NCBI RefSeq assembly: GCF_950295315.1
Contig: NC_080175.1
Location: forward strand, 87,816,161-87,880,160
Direction: 5' to 3'
Length of the DNA: 64,000 nt
Origin: Erinaceus europaeus
Lineage: Eukaryota > Chordata > Mammalia > Eulipotyphla > Erinaceidae
In this document: in pieces, positions 12,494 to 23,205 of the stretch
How positions within the stretch are numbered: the stretch's first letter is position 1
How the letters are laid out: the number at the start of each line of letters is the position of its first letter
Notes under the pieces: generated by a model
Seen by the model: only the letters and a program-made list of their open reading frames with translations
What the model was told of the DNA's origin: nothing
The model's database searches: none
Program-made: the position numbers and the translations under genes

Positions 12494-12504
12494 TCAAGTA
12501 AACT

Positions 12505-13334
12505 CCTTTGGAGGTCCTTTAGTCTATGTTCTTAAGATGAAATAGGTTAAATTTCAACCTACTGGTTCTTTTATTATTTGCTACCAAGTCTGTCCCTTTT
12601 GGCCAGTAGTGGGAGCAGGAAATATTTTTTTCTTTGTAAACTCTGCAACCATAATTTTACTTTTATGCTTATCCTAAATTACTGTTCACGATTCATATTC
12701 TCTGTCCAAAGTTAAATTACCTATGGTAATTAAAATTTAATTACAAGTCTCCATCTTTACTTTCTAGCTCACTCGAATATAATTCTCATAACTACATGGC
12801 TGAGACAGTTTTTTAGATACTCTCCTTAAAACTTTCCTTGTCAGGACCTCCCTCCCTCTATAGGCCCAGATGTTGATTGTCAAACTACTTCTCCTTCTAC
12901 ACTTACCTACACTCTCTCAGTCATCTGCTTCAATTATAGTAGCTTTATAATACATAGATGCTAACAATTACAGAATCTTTATTGCCAAACTAAAATTTGT
13001 CTTTGAATTCTAGCCTCGTTTATCCAGTATCTCCATTTAGAAATCAAATAGACTTCTCAAACTATGTTTGAGCAAACCTCAAAATCTGATTCTCTGTTTT
13101 TCAGTAAATAGCACCTTGATGCTTTCAATTGCTATCTTCAATAGCCCAGAAATCATGCCTTCACTTTCTATCACACCCCACGATTAGGGCATCAGCAAAT
13201 CCAACCTGTACCGCTATCAAAATGTACCTAGCATCTCATGATCCCAGACACCATTATCATTCTAATGTTTTTCTGTAAACTATGAACTGATGGCCTAGAT
13301 TCCATTCTCCCCTTTACCAAGTCTATACTTGACA
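12505..13334. other. unique DNA
   Basis: No young repeat. Part may be a more diverged upstream portion of the L2 relic that follows, but I cannot align it by eye. Confidence 0.4.
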
Positions 13335-13600
13335 CAGAAACCAGATCATTTTAGAGTGCAAGATTATGCCTTGCCTATATTTAAAATCTGCCATATGATT
13401 ACCTGTATCAGAGTAAATTGCAAGTTCATTTCTTTTCCAGAATCCGGCAAATTCCCTGACTATCTATCACTCAGTGCACACAGCCATTCCTTAACTACAC
13501 CTTTTTTACTACCATCTCACTTCCTTTATTTATATCAACACCCCTTTACTAGCTCAGTAGTTCTGATTATCCGAACTAACAAAACTTTGATCTTTAATAG
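13335..13600 (+). repeat. ancient L2 fragment (candidate)
   Basis: The order of ACCAGATCATT, TTAAAATCTGCCATATGATTACC, CAGAGTAAATTGCAAGTTC and a pyrimidine-rich CTATCTATCACTC...CACACAGCCA stretch follows the mammalian L2 3' region. An open frame of 114 codons covers it, but L2 relics often leave such frames in the pyrimidine-rich part, so I do not call a gene. Confidence 0.5.
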
Positions 13601-15725
13601 AACCTTGAATAAAGCAGGTAGATATTTGTCTAAAAAAAAAATTTGCCTCTACCGTTCTACTCAGAACTTTTGAGATATAATTATAGGTTTGATACTTTCT
13701 TCAAAATTATTGTTTGGTTGTCCTTAAATTCCTGTTTCATATTAAATTATTTCAATCTCACACTCTGAAACTTAATGGACAATGCAAATATCTTCTAAGC
13801 AACTAGTTTTCATTAGTTACATGCCTTCTTTATAAAGTATCTTATACTTACGTATAAATATATAAAGAAGTACAATACTGGTGAAAGTCAGTGCAAATAG
13901 CTAAAGAATGGTCCACATTCAATGCACATATTCACATATATAAGTAGCAGTATGCACGCTATAGTATAAATATCAAATAGGTAATAATAGCTATTTGGTA
14001 TATAGTAAATATTTTCTGTCATTCTTTCTTTAAAATTACCTTTTAATGCAAATACATGATACATATACACTTCTTACATTTACAGAATTAATAGTGTATG
14101 TCATAAAGAATAAAATTATACATTAAAGCCTCAGATAAAATTCATGTGAATGTTAAATGCTGTAGAAATAGTGTGGTTTTAGCTTTAGAAATTGAACTAC
14201 AAAATAAGTAAATGTAATATTGATAACAACTAAGGAAACAAAGAAAAAAATGCACCGCAAATTTAAGATAGTTTTCAGTGAAAAAAGTTGGACTTAAACA
14301 TTATTCTAAAATATAACAAGCTGCCAACTATATCAAAGAGACTATAATTTCATATACTGTGTACTAAACTGACCTTAGAATTTGAGTAAGCATGGATACC
14401 TAATTATGTTTATAGTAGATGTATATAAATATGAAAATCGACCATTTTAATTTTGAAATCTTTTTGAAGAATCTTGTAAATTCTCAGTATTCTGATTATT
14501 TCAACAATCTGGGAATATAGAGAATGAAATAAAAATGTAACTCATCCTATATTGAACTATAGGACTAGCAAAAATATTCCTTTATAGCAACTGGAAATAT
14601 CTAAAGTATATAAACACTACTTCATTTTAACCTCATCTCACTAGCTAAAAACCTTGTTTCAGTTCAAGGTAAAGTTACCGTAGTAGATATTTAGGCAAGC
14701 ATAGACTCTAGCATAGATAATATTGGATATATTATGTTTTACATATTTATATATCAATATTTAAATTTTAATATTTATAAATTATTTGACACACACACAC
14801 ATACACACACACACATATATGGTTTTCTTGTTAGAATTGACCAGTATTTTATAGTGAAAAATTTTATTCTACATATGTCAAATACATAGAATTAAAAATA
14901 TGTAAAAAAAAACTGTTCAGGTAAATATAATTAGCCTTATTGTTGAATAGGATTTATTTTGAAGATTTTTTCTTCACTCGTAGAGCTTTCGTGTGATGAG
15001 ATTCTTTCTATAAACAGAACGACAAGCCATTTCAAGTGAGGAATGAGCAAACAGGTGTACAGCTTGTGCTTAATAGGCCTTCCCTTAGTTTCACAGTCTG
15101 ATAAGTTTCTTTGCACACTGCCTTGACCTGATTATTCATGACTTTTTGCATAATGAGAGAAAGCTTTTAGACATGTTAGGTATGACATACAAAATCTACA
15201 GTTATTCAACCATTCTGAGAAGTCCTGTTGAACTGTTTAGGTAGATTTAGCAGTCAAATAATAACTTGATGTAACATGATTAAAATGTTGAACCTATTTA
15301 ATGAGTTGCTTTAAAACACAAAATGTCATAAACGGTTTCACTGCATCTCACATCCATATAACAATTCTGATAATTGCTTAGAAGTGTTTAAATAAGAATT
15401 TTTCCCACTAATTTCAATTCTTTAAAGAAAAAGTTTCTAACATATATTTTATTTAGATTTTTAACTTTCATCCACTGTTCAAACCTTAGTGGGTGTACTA
15501 ATTGACTAAAATGAGCAACGTACATCACAAATAACATCATTTGCAGAACCCTGGAAATATGAATGTTAGGTAAAAACATTAAAAAAATAATGTAAGAGGT
15601 CCTAAAGTATTTATCATGTGCCTTATAAGAATGGAAAAGTATAAAATTAAAAACATCATAAAACAATGAAATATTAAGTACTAAATGAATGGACATAGTT
15701 CCATTAAGATTAAATACTTAAAATT
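13601..15725. other. unique AT-rich DNA with (CA)n
   Basis: Contains an interrupted (AC)n at about 14790-14814. The 15000-15200 part has slightly higher complexity than its surroundings, but I recognise no family or gene. Confidence 0.5.
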
Positions 15726-15738
15726 TATCAACAACTTA

Positions 15739-16045
15739 GGAGTCGGGCAGTAGCGCAGCAGGTTAAGCGCACGTGGCGCAAAGCCCAAGGACTGGCTTAA
15801 GGATCCCGGTTTGAGCCCCCGGCTCCCACCTGCAGGGGGGGTCGCTTCACAGGCGGTGAAGCAGGTCTGCAGGTGTCTATCTTTCTCTCCCCCTCTCTGT
15901 CTTCCCCATCTCTCTCCATTTCTCTCTGTCCTATCTAACAACGACGACATCAATAACAACAACAATAATAACAACAACAATAAAAATACAAGGGCAACAA
16001 AAGGGAAAACAAATAAATGCAATTTAAAAAAAATATATATATATA
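15739..16045 (+). repeat. SINE-A, full length, with TSD
   Basis: Near-consensus head, CT body, AAC-rich zone and an (AT)n tail. Flanked by a perfect 11-bp duplication TATCAACAACT at 15726-15736 and 16046-16056. Confidence 0.95.
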
Positions 16046-16056
16046 TATCAACAACT

Positions 16057-16690
16057 GTACTATAAATCATAATTCTCCAATAAAAATCAATAAATTATCG
16101 GCGGATGATTGATTTAATAAGTGATTATGTATACAAGAACATTTAATAGAGACAGTTCCAGTTGTTTTAAGAGCACACTGAAAGACATTTCATAATAAAG
16201 GCAGGGTTCATATGCTTGAGAAACAGCATTATACATGCTGAGTAGAATCTATGGGAGGGGGCTGACAGACTATTTAGGAAGTAATGTTCATATTATATTC
16301 AAATGAAATAATATTGGCGATACTATAGAAAAGTGGAGTTAACCTTTGGGAGGCACTATTGTTTTTTAGCATAGTTAATAAAAGTCAATAAGTAAACTTT
16401 AAGGACAGTTGTGTGTATAGTTTATGGAAGAAAGATGAGTATGACTGAAATAAAAAAGGAATGTGTGGAACCCTGTAGAGAAGCTGATTTTAATGTAAAT
16501 AAAAAGAGAGGAGTTATTAGGGTAAAGGAAGAATTACACCTGCCTATGGTCAGAGTAGAGTTCTGCTCTTTTAAGTATTGTAGCCAAAGAAACTGCAAAA
16601 AAAATAGTTGGACTGAAGACAGAGAGAAGACAGTTTAGATACAGAATTATTTGTTAAGGGGTAAGAAAAGATGCTGACAGTCATTTTGTT
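16057..16690. other. unique DNA
   Basis: No repeat identified. A 75-codon open frame at 16411-16638 has no recognisable domain. Confidence 0.5.
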
Positions 16691-16692
16691 TT

Positions 16693-16760
16693 TCCTTTTT
16701 ATTGGGGGGGGGGTAATGATTCACAGTAAATTTATTGACACAGGCATACAATTTCATTAT
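16693..16760 (-). repeat. L1 3' terminus
   Basis: Reverse complement of an L1 3' end: TTTATTGGGGGG is the complement of the CCCCAATAAA end, followed by TAATGATTCACAGT, the complement of ACTGTAAACCATTA. It belongs to the minus-strand L1 whose ORF2 pieces follow to the right. Confidence 0.55.
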
Positions 16761-16764
16761 GGCT

Positions 16765-17095
16765 TGTATGGGTTGCACTGCCAATGCTGATCCTCCTAGA
16801 GGGCTGCATGGAAGTTGGGGCTCCCTCCCTTTGGTTATGGTGTGAGTCTGCCCTGTGTGTGGCTTTGCTTATTGCCCTCAGAGGCTAATGGCCTTCAGAC
16901 AGAGCATGCAGCCACAGGGGGTGCTGACCAGAGGTCAAGGTGCAGGCTCTCCCAGATTGCAGCTGGACTGGTGCTGCACAGAGGTTTTGAACCCATTTCT
17001 AGGGTTAAGGTATAAGTTTGTCCTGGGTACGGTTCTGCTGATTCTCGGGCACTAGTGGTCTTCAGACAGGGCATGCAGCAGTAGGAGTTGATAAT
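16765..17095. repeat. GC-rich interspersed repeat, second copy
   Basis: Aligns with the reverse complement of 1030-1365. It lies between the L1 3' terminus and L1 ORF2, where ORF2 C-terminal codons would be expected, so it is an insertion or a rearrangement product. The 66-codon frames here are not genes. Confidence 0.6.
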
Positions 17096-17099
17096 ACAA

Positions 17100-17287
17100 T
17101 CCCGCCCAGGACATTGCTGGGTTGGAGTCTGTCAGTTATTCCTAAAACGTCAGGTAGGTATAGGGCTCTCTTCTTTATTTGCATTTCTCTGATGATGATT
17201 GGTGTTTCTGACCGACTTCTTATATATCTGTTGCCCTTTGGATTTCTTCCACAGTGAGATTTCTGTCCAGGTCCTGGCCTCATTTTT
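17100..17287 (-). pseudogene. L1 ORF2 C-terminal fragment
   Basis: On the minus strand the translation contains IIIREMQIK, the hallmark IREMQIK motif of mammalian L1 ORF2p downstream of the reverse transcriptase domain. The preceding DNA matches the L1 stretch that reads GAGGACCTGGACAGA-like. The upstream ORF2 continuation is displaced to 18150-18305 by an inserted R element. The fragment cannot encode an active product. Confidence 0.85.
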
Positions 17288-18150
17288 TAAATTTATTTTT
17301 ACTTAATCATTTTCTCTTTTTTAAATATTGATTTATTGATTTATTCCCTTTTATTGCCCATTGTTTTATTGTTGTAGTCATTGTTGTAGTTATTGATGTC
17401 ATTGCCGTTGTTGGATAGGACAGAGAGAAATGGAGAGAGGAGGGGAAGATAGAGAGGGGAGAAAAAGACAGACACCTGCAGACCTGCTTCACTGCTTATA
17501 AAGCAAACCCCTGCAGATGGGGAGCCTGGGGCTCAAACTGAGATCTTTATGCCAGTCTTTGCATTTTGCACCACGTGCACTTAAGTTGCTGCGCTACTGT
17601 CCAACACTACTTTATTTTTAAATTTGTTTTTTATTTATAAAAAGGAAACATTGACTAAACCATAGGATAAGAGAGGCACAACTTCACACAATTCCCACCA
17701 GCAGAACTCTGCATCCCATCCCCTCCCCTGATAGCCTTCCTACTTCCTAGCCCTCTGGGAGTATGGACCCAAGGTCACTGTGGGATGCAGAAGGCTGAAG
17801 GTCTGGCATCTGTAATGGCTTCCCTGCTGAACATGGGCATGGACAGGTCGATCCATACTCCCAGCCTGTCTCTCTCTTTCCCCAGTAAGGAAGGGCTCTA
17901 GGGAAGTGGAGCTCCAGAACACATTGGTGGGGTTGTCTGTCCAGGGAAGTCTGGTTGGCATCATGCTAGCATCTGGAACCTGGTGGCTGAAAAGAGTTAG
18001 CAAACCAAGACAAACAAATTGTTGATCAATCATGGACCTGAAGGCTGGAATAGTGCAGATGAAGAGTTGGGGGGGTGGGTCTCCATTTTGTAGATAGCAA
18101 GTAGGCATATTTTAGTTATATTCCAAAGGCAGGCCTCATGTTCTAATGTG
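17288..18150 (-). repeat. R retroposon inserted in L1 ORF2, carrying a SINE-A in its tail
   Basis: Reverse-oriented R from its T-rich tail (17288-17309 and 17609-17645) to about 18140, where the complement of the ATATAACTAAAATA segment marks its 5' limit. L1 ORF2 sequence lies on both sides, so R inserted into L1. The tail is split by a SINE-A. Confidence 0.85.
17310..17608 (-). repeat. SINE-A nested in the R tail
   Basis: Complete reverse-oriented SINE-A: GTTGGATAGGACAGAGAG body and head ending GCGCTACTGTCC. T-rich R tail occurs on both sides, so this is the youngest layer of a three-level nest. Confidence 0.88.
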
Positions 18151-18305
18151 GTTGATGTTTTTTTTTTTTTTGTACTGAGTTTACTGAGCTCTTTATGGAT
18201 TTTGGCCATTAATCCTTTGCCTTATGTGTGCTGCATAAAGATCTTCTCCCATGCTGAAGGGTGACTGACAGTCTTTATAATATTTTATCCAATCCCTCCT
18301 ATTCT
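18150..18305 (-). pseudogene. L1 ORF2 fragment
   Basis: The reverse complement reads CATGGGAGAAGATCTTTATG, then GGCAAAGGATTAATGGCCAA and AATCCATAAAGAGCTCA. This is the well-conserved L1 ORF2 segment just upstream of the part at 17100-17287. Confidence 0.88.
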
Positions 18306-18325
18306 AAATGTGAATAAAAAAATTG

Positions 18326-18546
18326 CTTGGGGCTGGGTGGTGGGTGGCACACCCAGTTGAGCTCATGTTACCTTGAGCCAGGACCTTTGTTTAACGAGTC
18401 CCCCAGATCATCCCCCCAGTTCCCCATATGCAAGGCAGAAGCTTCAGGTACAGTGAAACAGTAATGCAGGTATCTCATTTTCTCTCTCCCTATCTCCCTC
18501 TTCCCTTTCCATTAGTCTCTGTCCTATCAAATAAAAGGAAAAAAAT
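18326..18546 (+). repeat. SINE-B, diverged
   Basis: GGGGCTGGGTGGTGGGTGGC head, GCAGAAGCTTCAGGTACAGTG middle and CT-rich 3' half ending in A-rich sequence. Confidence 0.85.
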
Positions 18547-18939
18547 TAGTGAATAGAATGTGACAAATAAATTCAAACTGAAAAAGTTTCTTGAGATAAA
18601 ATAAAAAGACAAAGATGCAATGACTTTAATAACTAACATAAGGAAAAAAAAAGTCTAGTTATGAGAAGTTCACCATAAAGGCAAACATAATATACTGAGT
18701 GTAAATAGATTAGTGGTAGGTTTATGTCTAGTGCAGTAAAAAAAAAAAAAAAAAAAAAAAAAACCAAACAAACAAGCAGTTAAAGATTTTCATATGGCAA
18801 AGAAAATGCCATGACAACCTTCAGTAAGAGAAGTGTTTTACTTTGGAATCTCAAGATAAGATAAAATTCAAGAGGAAACCTAAAGAGCTAACTTGCTTCA
18901 CCTAAGATTAATATTTGTATGAAATCTGCGGTTAGAAGT
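18547..18939. other. unique DNA with long A run
   Basis: An uninterrupted A run of about 26 bases at 18738-18763 with no recognisable element body upstream. It may be the orphan tail of an old retroposon. Confidence 0.5.
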
Positions 18940-19225
18940 GGATATCTGGGGGAGGGGGTAGCTCACTCTGTACAGCTTCACTTCATCCTGTGCAGTCTGC
19001 CTCTGAACCTCTGACCCACACGAGGACCACCATGCAAAGGGGCAGGAGCAAGGGAACAGCGTTGGGATGCCTGTTTCTGCCTGTCCTCCTCTGTTTCTCC
19101 CTTTGTAGCTGGACATACACTGTCTGCCAGGAGCAGTGGACTTGTGCAGGCAAGAAGCCTCAGCAAAGTCTTAGCCGCAAAAGATGATGAGAAAATACAC
19201 AGATAAGTAAATAAATATCTGAAGA
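18940..19225 (+). repeat. composite SINE with unusual body
   Basis: Starts GGGGGAGGGGGTAGCTCACT, has a GC-richer body and ends with the composite module (CTGCCAGGAGCAGTGGACTT) and AAGTAAATAAATA. It is not a close match to SINE-A or SINE-B. Overlapping short frames on both strands are artefacts. Confidence 0.65.
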
Positions 19226-20045
19226 CATGGTACAAGCCATGAGCAAAGTGATTTATTAAATTAACTCCAAGTGGTGAATTTAACATATCGTTCGTGAATG
19301 TCTAGTTTTATCGTGTAATGTTCCATTAATTAAACTGTTTTTAAATACAAAGAGATTTTGAGTATAGTATTCGCTAGCACTTACCGTATGGACTGGCCAT
19401 AATAGCATTTCTGTATTCACTGACTACTTTTATAGTCCGCAGAACTTGTTTTAACTTTTGAAGATTCGTGATTCTCTTGTATGAGTGCAGTACTTAAATT
19501 CCCTCCATTGTGAGATAGTTTGAGACGTTGTAAGTTTTTAGTGTCAAATACTTAATGTTCAAATATAACAATTTCTTGTTCTTTTTCACTGCCCTTGTTG
19601 GCATGTATGTTCAAACATCACTGTTGTATCACTTATAACATGTTTGGTTATTTTTTTCAGTATTTATTAATTCTTTATATTGGACCAACATGAATATGCA
19701 TTTAAGTGCTCTACTAATATATTTTTCAAAGGATTTATGATCTTTATTTTTAATTTGTTTTTCCTTTGGATAGTCATACTCCTTTAGAGCATTTCCTCAA
19801 CTTGATTGTTTGGGCCTAATCTTTTATCTCACCACTACTCATTCTCAACTTTTGTGTTAGAACTGCCTTCCCACCAGAGCTGGGCCTAACATGACAACTT
19901 TCCACCTACCCTTGAGTGCATATGCATCTTCTTAGGATATATTGTATTAGTTCCTACTGACATTTTTCCACAAAGCATTTTGATTTAAGATGTTTCAGTA
20001 TCTTAGGGATTATTTACATAGCATTTAACATAACTAGTTACAAAG
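19226..20045. other. unique AT-rich DNA
   Basis: No feature recognised. Confidence 0.5.

Positions 20046-20048
<3 letters not shown>

Positions 20049-20078
<30 letters not shown>
20049..20078 (+). repeat. (TG)n microsatellite
   Basis: About 15 TG units next to the tail of the following reverse-oriented composite SINE. Confidence 0.97.
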
Positions 20079-20079
<1 letters not shown>

Positions 20080-20091
20080 ACACATACTTTA

Positions 20092-20480
20092 TTTTTCCCC
20101 TCCAAGGTTATTGCTGGGGGTCAGGGGTCGATGCCTGAACTATGGATCCACTTTTCCTGGCAGACATCTTTCTCCATTTTTTAAAATTCTTTTTATATTT
20201 TTTATACATTTATTTATATTCCCTTTTGTTGCTCTTGGTGTTTTATTGTTGTTGTATAGTTCCATTTTTGTTGTCCTTGCTGTTGTTATTGCTGTTGGAT
20301 ACGGCAGAGAGAAATCGAGAGAGGAGGGGAAGACAGAGAGAGAGAAATACAGACACCTGTAGACCTGCTTCACAGCTTGTGAAAAGACCCCCCTGCGGGG
20401 TTTGAAATGGGATGCTTACAGCCGTGCTTATGCTTGAGCCATGTGCGCTTAACCCCCTGCACTACCGCCCTGGGGCCCCC
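20092..20480 (-). repeat. composite SINE-A, full length
   Basis: Order on the plus strand: composite module (CCAAGGTTATTGCTGGGG ... CACTTTTCCTGG), T-rich spacer, AAC-rich zone complement, CAGAGAGAAATCGAGAG body and head ending CACTACCGCCCTGGGGCC. It is longer than a plain SINE-A because of the extra 3' module. Confidence 0.9.
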
Positions 20481-20610
20481 TTATGTTTGCTTTTATCTCC
20501 CTTCTGTGTGTGCGTTTTTTGTTTTTGTTTTTACTTTGTGGGTGTTACAGAAACAAGTGATTGTATAACTTAACAGAAGCAAGTGACTGTAAAACAAACG
20601 TAATAGATCA

Positions 20611-20737
20611 TGGGGTGGGGAGATAGAATAAAGATTATGCAAACAGACTCTCATGCCTGAGGCTCACAGGCTCAATCCCCCATACCACCATAAACCAGAG
20701 TTGAGCAATGCTCTGGTTTAAAAGAAAACATATGTAA
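20611..20737 (+). repeat. SINE-C, with TSD
   Basis: GGGGAGATAGAATAAAGATT head, GACTCTCATGCCTGAGGCTC, B-box-like GGCTCAATCC and CCATAAACCAGAG. Flanks AACGTAATAGATCA (20597-20610) and AACTTAATAAATCA (20738-20751) form a 14-bp duplication with two mismatches. Confidence 0.9.
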
Positions 20738-21148
20738 AACTTAATAAATCATTAAGTAACAGTAATATTTTTTTGCAAGAAATTATGGCATAAAAGGCTT
20801 TGATATTTTTTTCCTTGAAATGTTATATACTCAATGACAAAAATGTTAGTACAGGGGTCACTACTTGACAAAGAAAATTTAAATTATTCAGACAAGCCAA
20901 TAATCGTTTATATTTTATGTTATGCTGTAATCACACACTATGATCCTTAGTCTCTTTATTATAACTTATTTGTAGAAAAAATAAGATTGTGCTATCTCAA
21001 ACATTCACGAAGAGAAATAGCCTCAAAACCATGAAGCTTAGGGTGAATTTTACATTATTTTTCATATAAAATGAACTTCTGTAAGGTAACCAAAAGATCA
21101 TTATTATTAGGTCAGTATCTAAGAAATTATTTAGAAAATAATTTTATT
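20738..21148. other. unique AT-rich DNA
   Basis: No feature recognised. Confidence 0.5.
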
Positions 21149-21313
21149 GGGCAAGGGAGACAGCATAATGATTATGCAAACAGACTCTCATGCCTGAGGC
21201 TCCAAATCCCGCACACCGCCATAAACCAGAGCTGAGCAGTGCTCCGGTGTTTCTCTCTCCCTCTCTCTGTCTCTCTCCTTCTGCATCTCTCTCTCTCAAA
21301 AAAAAAAAAAAAG
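21149..21313 (+). repeat. SINE-C, full length
   Basis: Near-consensus SINE-C with the complete CT-rich 3' half and a ~14-base A-tail. Confidence 0.93.
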
Positions 21314-21601
21314 ATTAAAAAAACACTTGTATTATAAGACAACATTAAGTAAAATCTGCAATTTTAATTATTTGAAATCAGAAGTCAAAGCAATGGGAAC
21401 ATTCATGAAACTAAATACTTAATCAGCACGTTCAAACTTATGCCAGGTTATATGAATTTTACACTGATATTAGGGAAAACTGTAAACTAAAAACTGTATG
21501 TTAGACGTTTTGTGGAAATCAAGACCTCATTTCAAAACAAAATTTGAACAATCCATGGACAACATCAAACCTAGTATAGACTTTTACCACCAAAATGTTA
21601 A
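21314..21601. other. unique DNA
   Basis: No feature recognised. Confidence 0.45.
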
Positions 21602-21755
21602 TGTATATTTATTTATTTATTTATTTATTTTTGGATAGAGACAGAAATTGAGTTGGGAGAGAGAGATGATAGACAGACAGATAGACAGATCAACTGACCT
21701 GAGGGCTTGCACTCAAACTGTTTCTGTCTTAACTGTGTGATGTGCGATAGGAATT
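21602..21755 (-). repeat. truncated SINE with (ATTT)n tail
   Basis: (ATTT)n, then TTGGATAGAGACAGAAATTG and an AGAC/GATA-rich stretch, ending in a degraded head. It is a reverse-oriented SINE-B or SINE-D relative. Confidence 0.7.
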
Positions 21756-21815
21756 TAGAAGTGACTATGGAACTCAGATATACAATTGAGTGTTTAAATA
21801 CAATTTGGTTTTAAA

Positions 21816-22012
21816 TGGGGAAGCAATTACAGAAGCCAGACCTCCCACCTTTTGCACCCCATAATGATCCTGGGTCCATACTCCCAGAGGGACAAAAAAT
21901 AGGAAAGCTTTCAAAGGAGGGGATTGTATACAGAGTTCTGGTGGTGGCAATTATATGGAATTGTATCCCTCAATACTTCCATTTTATAAATAAATAAATA
22001 AACATAAACAAA
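21816..22012 (+). repeat. R retroposon 3' fragment
   Basis: Begins at GGGGAAGCAATTACAGAAGC and ends with the R 3' region and a TAAATAAATAAA tail. Confidence 0.9.
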
Positions 22013-22051
22013 TCATCTTCATAATTGTTTCTCTTCCTTAAAAACATTTTT

Positions 22052-22259
22052 TAATTTTTTAATTTATTTGTTATTGGATAGAGACAGAGAGAAATTGAAA
22101 GGAGAAGAGGGAGAGACAAAGAGACAGAGAGAAACCTGCAGCCCTGCTTCACCGCTTGTGAAGTGTCCCCCCTGCAGGTGGGGACCAGGGGCTTGAGTCC
22201 AGGTCCTTGTGCACTGTAGTGTGTGCACTTAACCAGGTGTGCCACCACCTGGCCCCCTG
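22052..22259 (-). repeat. SINE-B, full length, with TSD
   Basis: Reverse-oriented SINE-B from T-rich tail to GCCACCACCTGGCCCC. Perfect 12-bp duplication AAAAACATTTTT at 22040-22051 and 22260-22271. Confidence 0.95.
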
Positions 22260-22284
22260 AAAAACATTTTTATAGACATTCATT

Positions 22285-22410
22285 GAGGATGGGAGGCAGA
22301 TGGTTATGCAAAGAGACTCTCATGCCTGAGGCTCCAAAGTTGTAGGCTCAATCCCTCGAAGCACTATAAACCAGAGATGAGCACTGCTCTGGTAATAAAT
22401 AAATACATAC
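22285..22410 (+). repeat. SINE-C
   Basis: GAGACTCTCATGCCTGAGGC, B-box-like GGCTCAATCC and ATAAACCAGAGATGAGC, then a TAAATAAATA tail. The CT-rich 3' half is missing. Confidence 0.88.
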
Positions 22411-22446
22411 AGAAATTTATTTGCGTACATCTCTATAAACTGCCCT

Positions 22447-22746
22447 TTCTTTCTTTCTTTCTTTCTTTTTCTTTCTTTCTTTCTTCCCTTTTGTTGCCAT
22501 TGTTTTTTTATTTTTGTAGTTATTATTATTATTGTTGTCGCCACTGTTGGATAGGACAGAGAGAAATGGAGAGAGGAGGGGAAGACAGAGAGGGGGAGAG
22601 AAAGATAAATACCTGCAGACCTGTTTCACTGCTTGTGAAGTGACTCCCCTGCAGGTGGGGAGCCAGGGCTCCAACCGGGATCCTTATGCTGGTCCTTGTG
22701 CTTTGCGCCACCTGCGCTTAACCCGCTGCGCTACAGCCCAGCTCCC
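22447..22746 (-). repeat. SINE-A with (TTTC)n tail, near-TSD
   Basis: Tail expanded as (TTTC)n, then AAC-zone complement, GGACAGAGAGAAATGGAGAG body and head ending GCTGCGCTACAGCCCAGCTC. AAACTGCC with similar following bases occurs on both sides (from 22437 and 22748). Confidence 0.92.
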
Positions 22747-22759
22747 AAAACTGCCTTTT

Positions 22760-23024
22760 TCTTAACAATAACTTTGTTTAAACCATTTTCAATATAAAAA
22801 GGTAATGTTATTTTAAATACATAATATATAATAGCATATTTATGTAGATAATAGCATATTTCTTTTGCCATTAAGAAAAAATGTAGCACATATTGTATAA
22901 GCTTTTTACAATCAAGGTTAGGTATTTATGCATTTTTTATGCTCTATACACACTGATTTTGAAAAATATTCTTAAAGTTTTCTCTTTTTTTTTTTTTCCA
23001 TTTCTGCTGCTGCTCTGTATCGTA
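22760..23024. other. unique AT-rich DNA
   Basis: No feature recognised. Confidence 0.45.
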
Positions 23025-23205
23025 AAAAGAACGCTAGATTTTTGTCTTGGAATTGTTCATTTCTGCGCCTGGGCTTGTCATTTCCTAGTCCTATGACCTT
23101 CAATCATGCACAGATGACTATTTTTCCCCTTCATCTATAAAGTATGGACATTTGCCCAGTATTCTTCAATGGGTGGTCATGAGACCAGATAAACCAGAAA
23201 GCAAT
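23025..23205 (+). repeat. MIR relic
   Basis: TCATTTCCTAGTCCTATGACC, then TTTTTCCCCTTCATCTATAA and AGTATGGACAT follow the MIR core order (cytosine-rich 'tgtgtgacctt', 'cctcatctgtaaaatgg', 'gagga' motifs). Confidence 0.72.

Noticed and set aside
13329..13673. 114-codon open frame
   Set aside because: Overlies a probable L2 relic in pyrimidine-rich DNA. No recognisable domain, and no convincing splice or promoter context.
15681..16070. 129-codon minus frame with poly-Leu
   Set aside because: It is the reverse translation of a SINE-A with its AAC-rich zone.
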